From NCBI RefSeq assembly GCF_002043005.1, contig NZ_CP020330.1, forward strand, positions 3,118,001 to 3,182,000: a DNA stretch of 64,000 bases, written 5' to 3'. Position 1 is the stretch's first letter; each line of letters opens with the position of its first letter. This document shows positions 45,332 to 55,980 of the stretch, one piece after another. The DNA comes from Martelella mediterranea DSM 17316. GTDB lineage: Bacteria; Pseudomonadota; Alphaproteobacteria; Rhizobiales; Rhizobiaceae. Under the pieces are notes generated by a model that was not told the DNA's origin, did not search any database, and saw nothing but the letters and a program-made list of their open reading frames with translations. Both the position numbers and the translations under genes were made by a program.

Positions 45332-46348
45332 ATGTGCTGCATGAAAGATAGCCATTTGCCTCACCGCAAACCATCAGATTCTTTTCGGATCGGCCCGATC
45401 GAGATCCGCAACCGCGTGATTCTCGCGCCGATGTCGGGCGTCACCGATCTGCCGTTTCGCGCGCTTGCCTGGCGGCACGGTGCTGGGCTCGTGGTGACGG
45501 AGATGATCGCAAGCCGCGAACTGACGTTCAACACCGCTGAAAGCTGGGTTCGGCTGCGCGGGGCGGGGCTAAAACCGCATATGGTGCAGCTTGCCGGGCG
45601 CGATCCGCATTACATGGCGGAGGCGGCGCGGATCGCCGAATCGAACGGCGCCGATATCATCGACATCAACATGGGCTGCCCGGCCAAGAAGGTGGTCGGC
45701 GGCTATACCGGTTCGGCGCTGATGCGCGAGCCCGAGCGGGCGCTCGAAATCATCGAGGCGACCGTCGGTGCGGTGAAGGTGCCGGTCACGGTCAAGATGC
45801 GGCTCGGCTGGGATCATGACAGCATCAATGCGCCCTATCTGGCCCGGCGCGCGGAAGAGGCGGGCGTTCAGGCGATCACCGTCCACGGCCGCACCCGCAT
45901 GCAGTTCTACAAGGGCAAGGCCGACTGGCAGGCGATCGAGCGCGTAGCCGAGGTCGTCTCCGTGCCCTTCATCGCCAATGGCGATATCGAGAGCCGGGAA
46001 GATGCCGCCTATCTGCTGTCGCGACCCGGCATCACGGCCGTGATGGTCGGCCGCTCGTGTCAGGGCCGTCCCTGGCATGCCGGTTATCTGGCGGGCCGGG
46101 CCGAACCCGCTTTTGACGAAAAGGCGCGGATCGCGATCGGGCATTATCAGGCCATGATCGACTTCTACGGTCCTGAAGTCGGCGTCCGCCATGCGCGCAA
46201 GCATCTCGGCTGGTACCTTGAGCGGCTTGCGCCCGGCGTCGGCGCGGAGGCGCGATCCTCGATCATGACCTCCGACGATCCCGAGTCCGTGTCAGCGCAG
46301 CTTGCCGCCATCTTCGAATACGCATCGCCCGAAAGGAAAGCGGCATGA
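45332..46348 (+). CDS. dusB: tRNA-dihydrouridine synthase, DusB/NifR3 type
   Basis: FMN enzyme of 338 residues that reduces uridines in tRNA. Seen: [34 protein letters not shown], the active-site cysteine in [32 protein letters not shown], and [11 protein letters not shown]. The start is uncertain between 45332 (AGGG seven bases upstream) and 45341. It leads the ntr operon through an ATGA overlap with ntrB, the usual rhizobial arrangement (nifR3-ntrB-ntrC). Confidence 0.95.
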   Translation: MCCMKDSHLPHRKPSDSFRIGPIEIRNRVILAPMSGVTDLPFRALAWRHGAGLVVTEMIASRELTFNTAESWVRLRGAGLKPHMVQLAGRDPHYMAEAARIAESNGADIIDINMGCPAKKVVGGYTGSALMREPERALEIIEATVGAVKVPVTVKMRLGWDHDSINAPYLARRAEEAGVQAITVHGRTRMQFYKGKADWQAIERVAEVVSVPFIANGDIESREDAAYLLSRPGITAVMVGRSCQGRPWHAGYLAGRAEPAFDEKARIAIGHYQAMIDFYGPEVGVRHARKHLGWYLERLAPGVGAEARSSIMTSDDPESVSAQLAAIFEYASPERKAA

Positions 46349-47496
46349 ATTCCGTTATCGGCAATGGCAGCCAGCGCCTCGGCGCGGAGGCCGTCGCTCT
46401 GCAGGTTTTGAACGCCATTCAAAACCCCGTCGTGCTGATCGCGCAGGACGGCCGCCTTTCCTATACCAACTGGGAGGCGGAGGTGTTCTTCGGTGCCAGC
46501 GCATCACACCTGTCGCGCAAGACGCTGTCCGATTTCATTCCCTTCGACAGCCCGCTTCTGGCGCTGATCGCCCAGGTGCGCGAACGCCGGGCCCCGGTCA
46601 ACGAATACCGCGTCGACCTGTCCTCGCCGCGCCTCGGGCAGGACAAGCTGGTGGATATCTATGTCGCTCCCGTGGGCGAGGAGGGGGCCGTGGTGCTCGT
46701 CTTCCAGGTCCGCTCCATGGCCGACAAGATCGACCGGCAACTGGTGCATCGCGCCGCCGCCCGCTCGGTGACCGGTCTTGCCTCGATGCTTGCCCATGAG
46801 ATCAAGAACCCGCTTTCCGGGATCCGCGGCGCGGCCCAGCTTCTGGAAACAAATGCGAGCGACGACGACCGGGCGCTGACGCGGCTGATCTGCGATGAAT
46901 CGGATCGGATCGTCTCGCTGGTCGACCGGATGGAAGTGTTTTCCGACGAGCGGCCGATCGACCGCGTTCCGCTCAACATTCACTCCGTTCTCGACCATGT
47001 GAAGGCGGTGGCCAAGGCCGGCTTTGCCCGCAACATCAAGATCACCGAGGAATACGACCCGTCGCTGCCGCAGGTCTTCGCCAACCGCGACCAGATGGTT
47101 CAGGTGTTCCTCAATCTGATCAAAAACGCATCGGAAGCCGTGGGCGACAAGCCGGACGGCGAAATCATCCTGACTTCGGCCTACCGCCCCGGCATCCGCA
47201 TGTCGGTCGCCGGCACAAGGGAGAAGATTTCGCTGCCGCTGGAATTCTGCGTGCAGGACAATGGTCCCGGCGTGCCGTCCGATCTGATGCCGCATCTGTT
47301 CGATCCGTTCATCACCACCAAGCCGAACGGCACCGGCCTCGGACTTGCGCTGGTCGCCAAGATCATCGGCGGTCACGGCGGCATCATCGAATGCGAGAAC
47401 ATGAACGGCCGCACCACCTTCCGCATCCTCATGCCGGTCTCGAAAGACGTATTGCCGCTGCCGCCGGAAATGGCCAGCCCGAATATGGATACATGA
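46345..47496 (+). CDS. ntrB: Nitrogen regulation sensor kinase NtrB
   Basis: Cytosolic histidine kinase of 383 residues that senses nitrogen state through PII. Seen: N-terminal PAS domain (about 20-120), His151 in [21 protein letters not shown] box ([10 protein letters not shown]), and G boxes ([22 protein letters not shown]). It phosphorylates NtrC, which follows one base after the stop. The N terminus overlaps dusB. Confidence 0.96.
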   Translation: MNSVIGNGSQRLGAEAVALQVLNAIQNPVVLIAQDGRLSYTNWEAEVFFGASASHLSRKTLSDFIPFDSPLLALIAQVRERRAPVNEYRVDLSSPRLGQDKLVDIYVAPVGEEGAVVLVFQVRSMADKIDRQLVHRAAARSVTGLASMLAHEIKNPLSGIRGAAQLLETNASDDDRALTRLICDESDRIVSLVDRMEVFSDERPIDRVPLNIHSVLDHVKAVAKAGFARNIKITEEYDPSLPQVFANRDQMVQVFLNLIKNASEAVGDKPDGEIILTSAYRPGIRMSVAGTREKISLPLEFCVQDNGPGVPSDLMPHLFDPFITTKPNGTGLGLALVAKIIGGHGGIIECENMNGRTTFRILMPVSKDVLPLPPEMASPNMDT

Positions 47497-47497
47497 C

Positions 47498-48949
47498 ATG
47501 ACAGCTACGATCCTTGTTGCCGATGACGACGCGGCGATCCGCACCGTGCTGAACCAGGCGCTGAGCCGGGCCGGTTATGACGTCCGCATCACCTCGAATG
47601 CCGCCACGCTGTGGCGCTGGGTCTCCGCCGGCGAGGGCGATCTGGTGCTGACCGACGTGGTGATGCCGGACGAAAACGCCTTCGACCTGTTGCCGCGCAT
47701 CAAGAAATCGCGGCCGGAACTGCCGGTCATCGTGATGAGCGCGCAGAATACCTTCATGACGGCGGTCCGCGCTTCAGAAAAGGGCGCCTACGACTATCTG
47801 CCGAAGCCGTTCGACCTGACGGAACTGATCGCGATCGTCGGCCGCGCGCTGTCGGAGCCGAAGCGCAAACCGGCGCCGCTCGGCGATGACATGCAGGACG
47901 GCATGCCGCTGGTCGGTCGTTCCGCCGCGATGCAGGAAATCTACCGCGTCCTCGCCCGCCTGATGCAGACCGATCTGACGCTGATGATCACCGGCGAATC
48001 CGGCACCGGCAAGGAACTGGTGGCCCGCGCGCTGCACGACTACGGCAAGCGCCGCAATGGACCTTTCGTGGCCATCAACATGGCGGCGATCCCGCGCGAC
48101 CTGATCGAATCGGAGTTGTTCGGCCACGAGAAGGGGGCCTTCACAGGGGCACAGACCCGGTCCTCCGGCCGGTTTGAACAGGCCGAGGGCGGCACGCTGT
48201 TTCTGGACGAGATCGGCGACATGCCGATGGATGCGCAGACAAGGCTTCTGCGCGTGCTCCAGCAGGGCGAATACACCACTGTCGGCGGGCGCACGCCGAT
48301 CCGCACCGATGTCCGGATCGTGGCCGCAACCAACAAGGACCTGAAACAGTCGATCAATCAGGGTCTGTTCCGCGAGGATCTCTATTACCGCCTCAACGTC
48401 GTGCCGCTGCGTCTGCCGCCACTGCGCGAACGGGCGGAGGATATCGGCGATCTGGTGCGCCATTTCGTCAATGAGGGCGAGGTCGAGGGCTTGGGCGGCA
48501 AGCGCTTCGAGCAGCAGGCGCTCGACGCGATGAAATCCTATGGCTGGCCGGGCAATGTCCGCGAACTTGAGAATCTCGTTCGCCGCCTGATGGCGCTCTA
48601 TCCGCAGGAGGTCATCACTCGCGAGATCGTGGAGCAGGAATTGCAGGCCGACCAGCCGGAAGCGCCCGCCGAGGGCGCTGCGGTGAGGAACGGCATGCCG
48701 ACCATCGCCCAGGCGGTGGAGGAGAACATGCGTAGCTATTTCGCCGGGTTCGGCGATGGGCTGCCGCCCTCCGGCCTCTACGAGCGGGTGCTCAACGAGG
48801 TCGAGTATCCGCTGATCCTGGCGGCGCTGACGGCGACCCGCGGCAACCAGATCCGCGCCGCCGACCTGCTCGGCCTCAACCGCAACACGCTGCGCAAGAA
48901 GATCCGCGAACTGGGCGTTTCGGTCTATCGCAGCTCCCGCAGTTCCTGA
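47498..48949 (+). CDS. ntrC: Nitrogen regulator NtrC (sigma-54 activator)
   Basis: Response regulator and sigma-54 enhancer-binding protein of 483 residues. Seen: receiver with VADDD and phospho Asp53 (LTDVVMPD), AAA+ domain with [15 protein letters not shown], the sigma-54 contact loop GAFTGA, Walker [14 protein letters not shown], and a FIS-type HTH ([20 protein letters not shown]). It activates glnII, amt and other nitrogen-scavenging genes in relatives. It is coupled in one operon with dusB and ntrB. Confidence 0.97.
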   Translation: MTATILVADDDAAIRTVLNQALSRAGYDVRITSNAATLWRWVSAGEGDLVLTDVVMPDENAFDLLPRIKKSRPELPVIVMSAQNTFMTAVRASEKGAYDYLPKPFDLTELIAIVGRALSEPKRKPAPLGDDMQDGMPLVGRSAAMQEIYRVLARLMQTDLTLMITGESGTGKELVARALHDYGKRRNGPFVAINMAAIPRDLIESELFGHEKGAFTGAQTRSSGRFEQAEGGTLFLDEIGDMPMDAQTRLLRVLQQGEYTTVGGRTPIRTDVRIVAATNKDLKQSINQGLFREDLYYRLNVVPLRLPPLRERAEDIGDLVRHFVNEGEVEGLGGKRFEQQALDAMKSYGWPGNVRELENLVRRLMALYPQEVITREIVEQELQADQPEAPAEGAAVRNGMPTIAQAVEENMRSYFAGFGDGLPPSGLYERVLNEVEYPLILAALTATRGNQIRAADLLGLNRNTLRKKIRELGVSVYRSSRSS

Positions 48950-49104
48950 CGCTTCCAGACGCCGGTTGCAGCTTTCCGTTGCAATTGTGCCACAATCTGT
49001 TGCATATCCTCCCCATAAGGGGAAAGCGCGAGTCGTTCCAAAGGCTGCGTTCACCCGCTCCATGGGCGGCGCATGATGATGCGCCTGACCTGACAAGAAG
49101 GGCG

Positions 49105-51402
49105 ATGATGACTGCAGAGGGCAGCATGGCGGAGACGCACTCCGTCCATCAGGAGGGGACCCACGATGGCGCGCCATACGGGCGCGGCGGCGCGCGGGCT
49201 ATTCTCAGATCGCCCGGCATGTTCGTTGTCAGCGGCGCGCTGATCACCGCCTTCCTGTCGCTTTTCATCCTGCTTGGCCTGACGCCGATCAAACCCACCG
49301 GCAAGGTGGTGATCGCGCTGGTGGCGACCAACTCCTTGTTCGTCCTCGCCATGGTGTTCCTGATCGGGCGGGAAGTCAGTCATCTGCTGAAGGCCCGCAG
49401 ACGGGGAAGGGCGGCGGCGCAGCTTCATATCCGCATCGTGGCGTTGTTTTCGATCGTGGCGATCACGCCGGCCATCCTGGTGGCGATCTTCGCGACATTG
49501 ACGCTCAACGCCGGGCTAGACCGCTGGTTTGCGCTCAGGACCCAGTCCATCGTTCAGTCCTCGCTCAATGTGGCGCAGGCCTATATGATGGAGAACGCCA
49601 GCTATCTACAGGGCCAGACGCTCTCCATGGGCAACGATCTGGAGCGAAACCGGTCGCTCTATCTGCTCGACCGCCGGGGCTTTTCCGACCTGATGGCGCG
49701 GCAAGCGCGCGGGCGCGGCCTGCTCGGCGCCTCGCTGGTGCGCGCGGATGGTAGCGTCATCGTCGAGGCCGATCTCGGTGACGACAAGCCGCTGCCTGAC
49801 ATTCCCAAGGACGCGCTGGAAAAGGCCGCCGCCGGCACGCCGACGCTGATCCCGCCGGGCGATACCAATCTGGTCGGCGCGATCATCGCACTCGAGGCGA
49901 TCCCCGACAGCCTGCTCTACACCGTCCGTGCCGTCGACCCGACCGTGATGGGCGCGATGCGGATGATCGAGGACAACGTCTCCGAATACAGTTCGATGGA
50001 GGAGGGCCGGGTCTCTATCCAGGTCGCCTTCGCCGTGCTCTATCTCGGCTTCGCGCTGATCGTTCTGCTTGCCGCGATCTGGACCGGCATCGCGGTTGCC
50101 GACCGCATCGTACTGCCGATCCGCATGCTGATCGGGGCCGCCGACCAGGTCGCCTCCGGCGACATGAAGGTCGCCGTGCCGGTGCGCTCCATCGACGGCG
50201 ATGTCGGCAGGCTTTCCAGCACGTTCAACAAGATGGTCGCCGAAATCCGCGAGCAGCAGCGCGAAATCCTTGTCGCCAAGGACGAGGTCGATGACCGCCG
50301 CCGGTTTATCGAGGCCGTGCTTTCCGGGGTGACAGCGGCGGTGATCGGCGTCGATGAAAATCGCATGGTCACGATCGTGAACGTCTCCGCCGGCGAGCTT
50401 CTGGCGGCAAGGGACGACGAATTGCTCGGCCGCAAGCTGGAGGAAATTTCGCCCGAGATCGATCTGGTGATGACCGCTGCGATGCGCCGCAGCCGGCAGA
50501 ATTTCCGCCAGCAGATCAATCTCGTGCGGCTCGGCAAGGAGCGCACGCTTTCGGTTCAGGTGACGCGCGAGGATTCGCGCGACGGCTCCAATGCCTATGT
50601 CATCACGCTCGATGACATCACCGATCTGATCATCGCCCAGCGCTCCACCGCCTGGGCGGACGTGGCGCGGCGTATCGCCCACGAGATCAAGAACCCGCTG
50701 ACCCCAATCCAGCTTTCGGCGGAACGGATCAAGCGCCGCTTCGGCCGCAAGATCGAGGACGAGGAAGACCGCAAGGTCTTCGATCAATGTACTGATACAA
50801 TCGTCCGGCAGGTCGGCGATATCGGCCGGATGGTGGACGAGTTCTCCTCCTTTGCCCGCATGCCGAAGCCTTCCAAGACCCGGGGCGATCTGCGCACGAT
50901 CCTTTCCGACGCGATTTTTCTGCTGGAGATGGGGCGCACCGACGTCACCTTCATGCGCGATTTTGGCGATGAGCCGCTGACGGGGCTGTTTGACGATCGC
51001 ATGCTTGGCCAGGCCTTCGGAAACCTGATCAAGAACGCCGTCGAAGCCATTGAAGCCGTTCCGACAAATGAGTTCGACGGCGAGCGCAAGATACTGGTTC
51101 GGGCCGCGCATGACGAAACCCGTGATCGCTACGTCATCGACTTCATCGACAACGGCAAGGGATTGCCGCTCGAAAATCGCCACATGATCCTTGAGCCATA
51201 CATAACCATGCGCGAAAAGGGCACGGGGCTTGGTCTCGCGATCGTCCGCAAGATCATCGAGGAGCATGGCGGCAAACTCGAACTGCATGATGCGCCCCAC
51301 GATTTCGCCGGCGGGCGAGGGGCGATGATCCGCGTTGAACTGCCGCATATCCACGACGGCGAGCGCCAGGAAACGGACAGGGAGAAACAAGATGGCCTCT
51401 GA
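49105..51402 (+). CDS. ntrY: Membrane sensor kinase NtrY
   Basis: Membrane histidine kinase of about 765 residues. Seen: two N-terminal helices plus further segments (about 35-110), an extracytoplasmic part, a helix near 315, HAMP (ADRIVLPIRMLIGAADQVASG cut: DRIVLPIRMLIGAADQ), PAS, and HisKA with His in [20 protein letters not shown], then HATPase boxes (NLIKNAVEAI, KGTGLGLAIV). The start at 49105 has AAGAAGG upstream; 49108 and 49126 are alternatives. It is paired with NtrX and, in relatives, affects nitrogen, redox or envelope control. Confidence 0.95.
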   Translation: MMTAEGSMAETHSVHQEGTHDGAPYGRGGARAILRSPGMFVVSGALITAFLSLFILLGLTPIKPTGKVVIALVATNSLFVLAMVFLIGREVSHLLKARRRGRAAAQLHIRIVALFSIVAITPAILVAIFATLTLNAGLDRWFALRTQSIVQSSLNVAQAYMMENASYLQGQTLSMGNDLERNRSLYLLDRRGFSDLMARQARGRGLLGASLVRADGSVIVEADLGDDKPLPDIPKDALEKAAAGTPTLIPPGDTNLVGAIIALEAIPDSLLYTVRAVDPTVMGAMRMIEDNVSEYSSMEEGRVSIQVAFAVLYLGFALIVLLAAIWTGIAVADRIVLPIRMLIGAADQVASGDMKVAVPVRSIDGDVGRLSSTFNKMVAEIREQQREILVAKDEVDDRRRFIEAVLSGVTAAVIGVDENRMVTIVNVSAGELLAARDDELLGRKLEEISPEIDLVMTAAMRRSRQNFRQQINLVRLGKERTLSVQVTREDSRDGSNAYVITLDDITDLIIAQRSTAWADVARRIAHEIKNPLTPIQLSAERIKRRFGRKIEDEEDRKVFDQCTDTIVRQVGDIGRMVDEFSSFARMPKPSKTRGDLRTILSDAIFLLEMGRTDVTFMRDFGDEPLTGLFDDRMLGQAFGNLIKNAVEAIEAVPTNEFDGERKILVRAAHDETRDRYVIDFIDNGKGLPLENRHMILEPYITMREKGTGLGLAIVRKIIEEHGGKLELHDAPHDFAGGRGAMIRVELPHIHDGERQETDREKQDGL

Positions 51403-52756
51403 TATTCTTGTCGTCGACGACGAAGCCGATATCCGCGATATCGTCTCGGGCATCCTGTCCGACGAGGGACACGAAACCAGGGTTGCCCATGACAGCGATA
51501 GCGCGCTGGCGGCGATTGCCGACCGGGTTCCGCGCCTGATCTTCCTCGATATCTGGATGCAGGGGAGCCGGCTCGACGGGTTGGCGCTGCTGGAGGAAAT
51601 CAAGTCGCGCTACGCCGATCTGCCGGTGGTCATGATCTCCGGTCACGGCAATATCGAGACGGCGGTCTCCTCCATCAAGCGCGGCGCTTTCGATTTCATC
51701 GAAAAGCCATTCAAGGCCGACCGGCTGGTGCTGATCGCCGAACGCGCGCTGGAGAATTCGCGGCTGAAGAACGAGGTGCAGGAACTCAAGCGCAAGAGCG
51801 GCGACCCGGAAGAGCTCGTTGGTTCCTCGCTGCTGGTGTCACAGCTGCGCCAGATGGTGGACAAGGTTGGGCCCACCAACTCCCGCGTGATGATCTTCGG
51901 CCCCTCCGGCTCCGGCAAGGAGGTGGTGGCGCGGCTGATGCACAAGAAGAGCCTACGCGCCGAGGGGCCGTTCGTGGCGCTGAACGCCGCGGCGATCACG
52001 CCTGAAAACATGGAGACCGAGCTTTTCGGCGTCGAAGCCGGCGGCGGACGGACGCGCAAGACCGGCGCGCTGGAGCGCGCCCATCGCGGCACGCTCTATC
52101 TGGACGAGATCGGCGAGATGCCGCTGGAAACCCAGAAAAAGATCCTGCGCGTGCTGGTCGATCAACAGTTCGAGCGGGTCGGCGGCAGCCGGCGGGTGTC
52201 GGTCGATGTCCGTATCCTGTCCTCGACCGCGCTCGACCTTCAGGCGCGGATCGACGAGGGTCAGTTCCGGCAGGACCTGTTTCACAGGCTGGCGGTGGTG
52301 CCGGTGCGTATTCCCTCGCTCTCCGAACGGCGCGAGGATATTCCCTTCCTTGTCGATTTCGTCATGCGTCAGCTTTGCGAACAGGCCGGCATCCGCCAGC
52401 GCTCGATCGGCGATGATGCGATGGCGATCCTGCAGGCCCATGACTGGCCCGGCAATATCAGGCAGTTGCGCAACAATCTGGAGCGGCTGCTGATCCTGTC
52501 GCGCGAGGAGGACGCGTCCGCGCCGATCTCCGCCGACCTGCTGCCGGCCGACCTTTCCGACGTGTTGCCGCAGATCCAGACTTCAGGCGATGCGCATATC
52601 ATGACGCTGCCGCTGAGAGAGGCGCGCGAGCGCTTTGAACGCGACTATCTGATGGCGCAGATCAACCGGTTCGGCGGGAACATTTCGCGCACCGCCGAAT
52701 TTGTCGGGATGGAGCGATCCGCGCTGCACCGCAAGCTTAAGTCGCTTGGCATTTAG
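51392..52756 (+). CDS. ntrX: Response regulator NtrX lacking the GAFTGA loop
   Basis: Regulator of 454 residues with receiver (ILVVDDE, LDIWMQGSRLDG), AAA+ domain (GPSGSGKEVVARLMH) and FIS-type HTH (GNISRTAEFVGMERSALHRKL). Where sigma-54 activators carry GAFTGA, this protein has AGGGRTRKTGALERAH, so it probably does not engage sigma-54 in the usual way. This agrees with other alphaproteobacterial NtrX proteins. The ATG lies within the last codons of ntrY. Confidence 0.95.
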   Translation: MASDILVVDDEADIRDIVSGILSDEGHETRVAHDSDSALAAIADRVPRLIFLDIWMQGSRLDGLALLEEIKSRYADLPVVMISGHGNIETAVSSIKRGAFDFIEKPFKADRLVLIAERALENSRLKNEVQELKRKSGDPEELVGSSLLVSQLRQMVDKVGPTNSRVMIFGPSGSGKEVVARLMHKKSLRAEGPFVALNAAAITPENMETELFGVEAGGGRTRKTGALERAHRGTLYLDEIGEMPLETQKKILRVLVDQQFERVGGSRRVSVDVRILSSTALDLQARIDEGQFRQDLFHRLAVVPVRIPSLSERREDIPFLVDFVMRQLCEQAGIRQRSIGDDAMAILQAHDWPGNIRQLRNNLERLLILSREEDASAPISADLLPADLSDVLPQIQTSGDAHIMTLPLREARERFERDYLMAQINRFGGNISRTAEFVGMERSALHRKLKSLGI

Positions 52757-52812
52757 GCCAAAACCGGGCAGATTGCGGCCAACTGAACTTACCAAACCCC
52801 AGAGGGGTTCTT

Positions 52813-54189
52813 ATGAAAATCATCATCTGCGGCGCTGGTCAGGTCGGTTTCGGCATCGCCGAACGGCTTTCCCAGGAATATAACGACGTCTCCGTTATCG
52901 ACACGTCCGCGTCGCTCATCACTGCCATCACCGAGCTTCTGGACGTGCGCGGCTATGTCGGCCACGGCGCCCATCCCGACATGCTGGCCAAGGCCGGCGC
53001 CGATCAGGCGGACATGATCATCGCCGTGACGCTGCATGACGAGATCAACATGGTCGCCTGCCAGGTGGCGCATTCGCTGTTCAACGTGCCGACCAAGATT
53101 GCCCGCATCCGTTCGCAAAGCTATCTGCATTCGCATTATTCGGACCTGTTCTCGCGCGATCACATGCCGATCGATGTCACGATTTCGCCGGAAGTCGAAG
53201 TCGGCAAGATGGTGCTCAGGCGCATCTCCTTCCCCGGCGCGACCGATATCGTGCGCTTCGCCGACGAGAAGATCGCGATGCTCGCGGTTGAGTGCAACGA
53301 CGACTGCCCGGTCCTGAACACGCCGCTCGTCCAGCTCAGCCAGTTGTTTCCGGACCTGAACGCGACCGTGACCGGGATCTATCGCCATGAAGAGGTGATC
53401 ATTCCGCATTCGACCGACCAGATTCTCGCCGGCGACCTTGTCTATGTGGTTTGCGAGCACGAGCATATCCGGCGCACGCTGGCGCTGTTCGGTCATGAGG
53501 AGCAGGAGGCGCGGCGGATCGTGATCGCCGGCGGCGGCAATATCGGCTTCTTCGTCGCCAAGTCGATCGAGGACCTGCAGCCCAAGACCCGCATCAAGAT
53601 GATCGAGCAGGACCGTGACAAGGCGGTGGCGGTGTCGGACGCGCTGCACCACGGCATCGTCATCCATGGCTCGGCGCTCGACCAGAACATCATGGTGCAG
53701 GCCGATGTGCCCGACGCCCATCTGATGGTCGCGCTGACCAATAACGACCAGACCAATATCCTGGCCTCGGTGATCGCCAAGCAGCTCGGCTGCAAGTCCA
53801 ATCTGGCGCTCCTGAACAACCCGTCGTTCCACGATGTCACCAAATCGCTCGGTATCGATGCCTATATCAATCCGCGCGCGGTCACGATCTCGCGGGTGCT
53901 TCAGCATGTGCGCAAGGGGCGCATCCGCTCGGTCTACGCGGTGCAGAAGGGTGCTGCGGAGGTGATCGAGGCGGAGGCGCTCGCGACATCGCCGCTGGTC
54001 GGCACGCCGTTCCGCGACCTCGACCTGCCCGACGGCATCCGCATCGGCGCGATCTACCGGGGTGAGGAGGTCATCCGGCCGCATGGCGATCTCAAGATCA
54101 AGGCGCATGACCGGGTGATCCTGTTTGCCGCCGCTTCTGCGGTGCGGCACGTCGAGCAGCTTTTCCGGGTTTCGATCCAGTATTTTTGA
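52813..54189 (+). CDS. trkA: TrkA potassium-uptake NAD-binding protein
   Basis: Cytosolic regulatory subunit of a Trk K+ uptake system, 458 residues. Seen: two RCK halves, each with a dinucleotide-binding motif (IIICGAGQVGFGIAERLS cut: GAGQVGFGIAERL; and VIAGGGNIGFFVAKSI) and a TrkA-C domain. No TrkH/KtrB is in the window. Its place between ntrX and hfq is conserved in rhizobia. GAGGGG precedes the ATG. Confidence 0.96.
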   Translation: MKIIICGAGQVGFGIAERLSQEYNDVSVIDTSASLITAITELLDVRGYVGHGAHPDMLAKAGADQADMIIAVTLHDEINMVACQVAHSLFNVPTKIARIRSQSYLHSHYSDLFSRDHMPIDVTISPEVEVGKMVLRRISFPGATDIVRFADEKIAMLAVECNDDCPVLNTPLVQLSQLFPDLNATVTGIYRHEEVIIPHSTDQILAGDLVYVVCEHEHIRRTLALFGHEEQEARRIVIAGGGNIGFFVAKSIEDLQPKTRIKMIEQDRDKAVAVSDALHHGIVIHGSALDQNIMVQADVPDAHLMVALTNNDQTNILASVIAKQLGCKSNLALLNNPSFHDVTKSLGIDAYINPRAVTISRVLQHVRKGRIRSVYAVQKGAAEVIEAEALATSPLVGTPFRDLDLPDGIRIGAIYRGEEVIRPHGDLKIKAHDRVILFAAASAVRHVEQLFRVSIQYF

Positions 54190-54368
54190 GCGGGACGGCC
54201 CGCTCTCAAGGCCCCGGAAAAAGCGGTCTCGCCGGCTCATGTTTTTCGCCGTTGCGGAAGCGCCGGTGATTTGCTACCAAAAGTTCATGATCTGTTGCCT
54301 GGACGTTTCGATGGCAACGAAGAGGTGGAACCGGCTCCGGCCGGCAAGAGAAAGAAAGTAGCGGCGCA

Positions 54369-54611
54369 ATGGCGGAACGTTCTCAGAATTTGCAGGATCT
54401 TTTTCTCAACACGGTTCGCAAACAGAAAATTTCCCTGACGATCTTCCTGATCAACGGGGTCAAGCTGACGGGCGTGGTTACGTCGTTCGACAATTTCTGT
54501 GTCCTGCTGCGTCGTGACGGTCATTCCCAGCTTGTCTACAAGCACGCCATTTCGACGATCATGCCCGGCCAGCCGGTGCAGATGTTCGAAGGCGATGACA
54601 ACGCTTCCTGA
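54369..54611 (+). CDS. hfq: RNA chaperone Hfq
   Basis: Sm-like hexameric RNA chaperone of 80 residues that pairs small RNAs with mRNAs. Seen: Sm1 ([27 protein letters not shown] cut: [20 protein letters not shown]) and Sm2 ([10 protein letters not shown]) motifs and a short tail, as usual in alphaproteobacteria. GAAAG lies upstream of the ATG. It is followed by hflX in the conserved order. Confidence 0.98.
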   Translation: MAERSQNLQDLFLNTVRKQKISLTIFLINGVKLTGVVTSFDNFCVLLRRDGHSQLVYKHAISTIMPGQPVQMFEGDDNAS

Positions 54612-54624
54612 TAGGTGAGCTTCC

Positions 54625-55968
54625 ATTTCCGATAATACCCAATTTCCCGAGAGCGAATACGAGAACAGGGATTCCTCCCGCGTTCTCGTAATCGTGCCGG
54701 TTATCAAGCAGTCGCGGGCCGAAGCCGAACGCACCGCGCTTTCCGCGCGCGCGCCCGAAAGCCGTCTGCAGGAGGCCGAGGGCCTTGCCCGCGCGATCGG
54801 GCTCGAGGTCGCGGCCTCGGAGATCGTGACGATCAACGATCCGCGACCGGCGACCCTGCTAGGAACCGGCAAAATCGAAGAGCTTGACGCCGTTCTGGAC
54901 GAGAACAATATCGGCCTCGTGGTTGTGGATCATCCGCTGTCGCCGGTTCAGCAGCGCAATCTCGAAAAGGCCTGGGTTGCCAAGGTGATCGACCGGACCG
55001 GCCTGATTCTCGAAATCTTCGGCGAGCGCGCCTCCACTAAGGAGGGCCGGCTGCAGGTCGAACTCGCGCATCTCAATTACCAGCGCGGCCGTCTTGTCAG
55101 AAGCTGGACCCACCTTGAGCGCCAGCGCGGCGGTGGCGGCTTCATGGGCGGTCCCGGCGAAACCCAGATCGAGGCGGACCGCCGGATGCTGCGCGAGCGC
55201 ATTACCAAGCTCGAACGCGAACTGGAACAGGTGGTCCGCACCCGAAAGCTTCACCGCTCCAAGCGCAAGAAGGTGCCGCATCCGATCGTGGCGCTGGTGG
55301 GCTACACCAATGCCGGCAAGTCGACCCTGTTCAACCGGATCACCGGGGCAGGGGTGCTGGCCGAGGACATGCTGTTTGCAACCCTCGACCCGACTCTGCG
55401 CCGGATGAAGCTCCCGCATGGCCGCACGGTGATCCTCTCCGACACAGTCGGTTTCATCTCGGACCTGCCGACTCATCTGGTCGCCGCCTTCCGCGCGACG
55501 CTGGAGGAGGTGCTGGAGGCGGATCTGATCCTTCATGTCCGCGACATGGCCGACCCTGCCCGCGATGCGCAATCGGCCGATGTGCTGCGCATCCTGGGCG
55601 AACTCGGCATTGACGAGGCCGAGCAGAATGCCCGCATTCTGGAGGTCTGGAACAAGGTGGATCTTTTGGGCCCGGAAGAGCATGACGCCATGATGGCGCG
55701 GGCGTCCTCCACCGAGAACGTCATGGCCGTCTCCGCCATTTCCGGCGAGGGCGTCGACGCGCTTGTCGACCGCATCGCCGACCGGCTTGCCGGCGTCCTG
55801 ACGGAAACGACCATCACGCTTTCGCCCGATCAATTGCACCTGCTGCCTTGGCTTTACGAGCACGCTCTTGTCGACGAACGCCGCGATCTCGAGGATGGCT
55901 CCGTCAGCCTCGACCTGCGGCTCGCCGGCGGCGAGGCCCAGCGGCTGGAGAGCATGCTGGCGGAGTGA
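54625..55968 (+). CDS. hflX: GTPase HflX, possible ATT start
   Basis: Ribosome-associated GTPase of up to 447 residues. Seen: an HflX N-domain, QVELAHLNYQRGRLVRSWTHLERQRGG (cut: ELAHLNYQ, HLERQRGGGGF), G1 GYTNAGKSTLFN, G3 DTVGFI, NKVD. The frame is open from the TGA at 54616 and holds no ATG, GTG or TTG until GTG 54694. That GTG would cut into the conserved first strand (RVLVIVPVIKQ). An ATT at 54625 stands six bases after AGGTGAG. ATT initiation, or an early frameshift, is therefore suspected; the minimum gene is 54694-55968. Confidence 0.9.
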   Translation: MSDNTQFPESEYENRDSSRVLVIVPVIKQSRAEAERTALSARAPESRLQEAEGLARAIGLEVAASEIVTINDPRPATLLGTGKIEELDAVLDENNIGLVVVDHPLSPVQQRNLEKAWVAKVIDRTGLILEIFGERASTKEGRLQVELAHLNYQRGRLVRSWTHLERQRGGGGFMGGPGETQIEADRRMLRERITKLERELEQVVRTRKLHRSKRKKVPHPIVALVGYTNAGKSTLFNRITGAGVLAEDMLFATLDPTLRRMKLPHGRTVILSDTVGFISDLPTHLVAAFRATLEEVLEADLILHVRDMADPARDAQSADVLRILGELGIDEAEQNARILEVWNKVDLLGPEEHDAMMARASSTENVMAVSAISGEGVDALVDRIADRLAGVLTETTITLSPDQLHLLPWLYEHALVDERRDLEDGSVSLDLRLAGGEAQRLESMLAE

Positions 55969-55980
55969 TTCCGGGACGGA

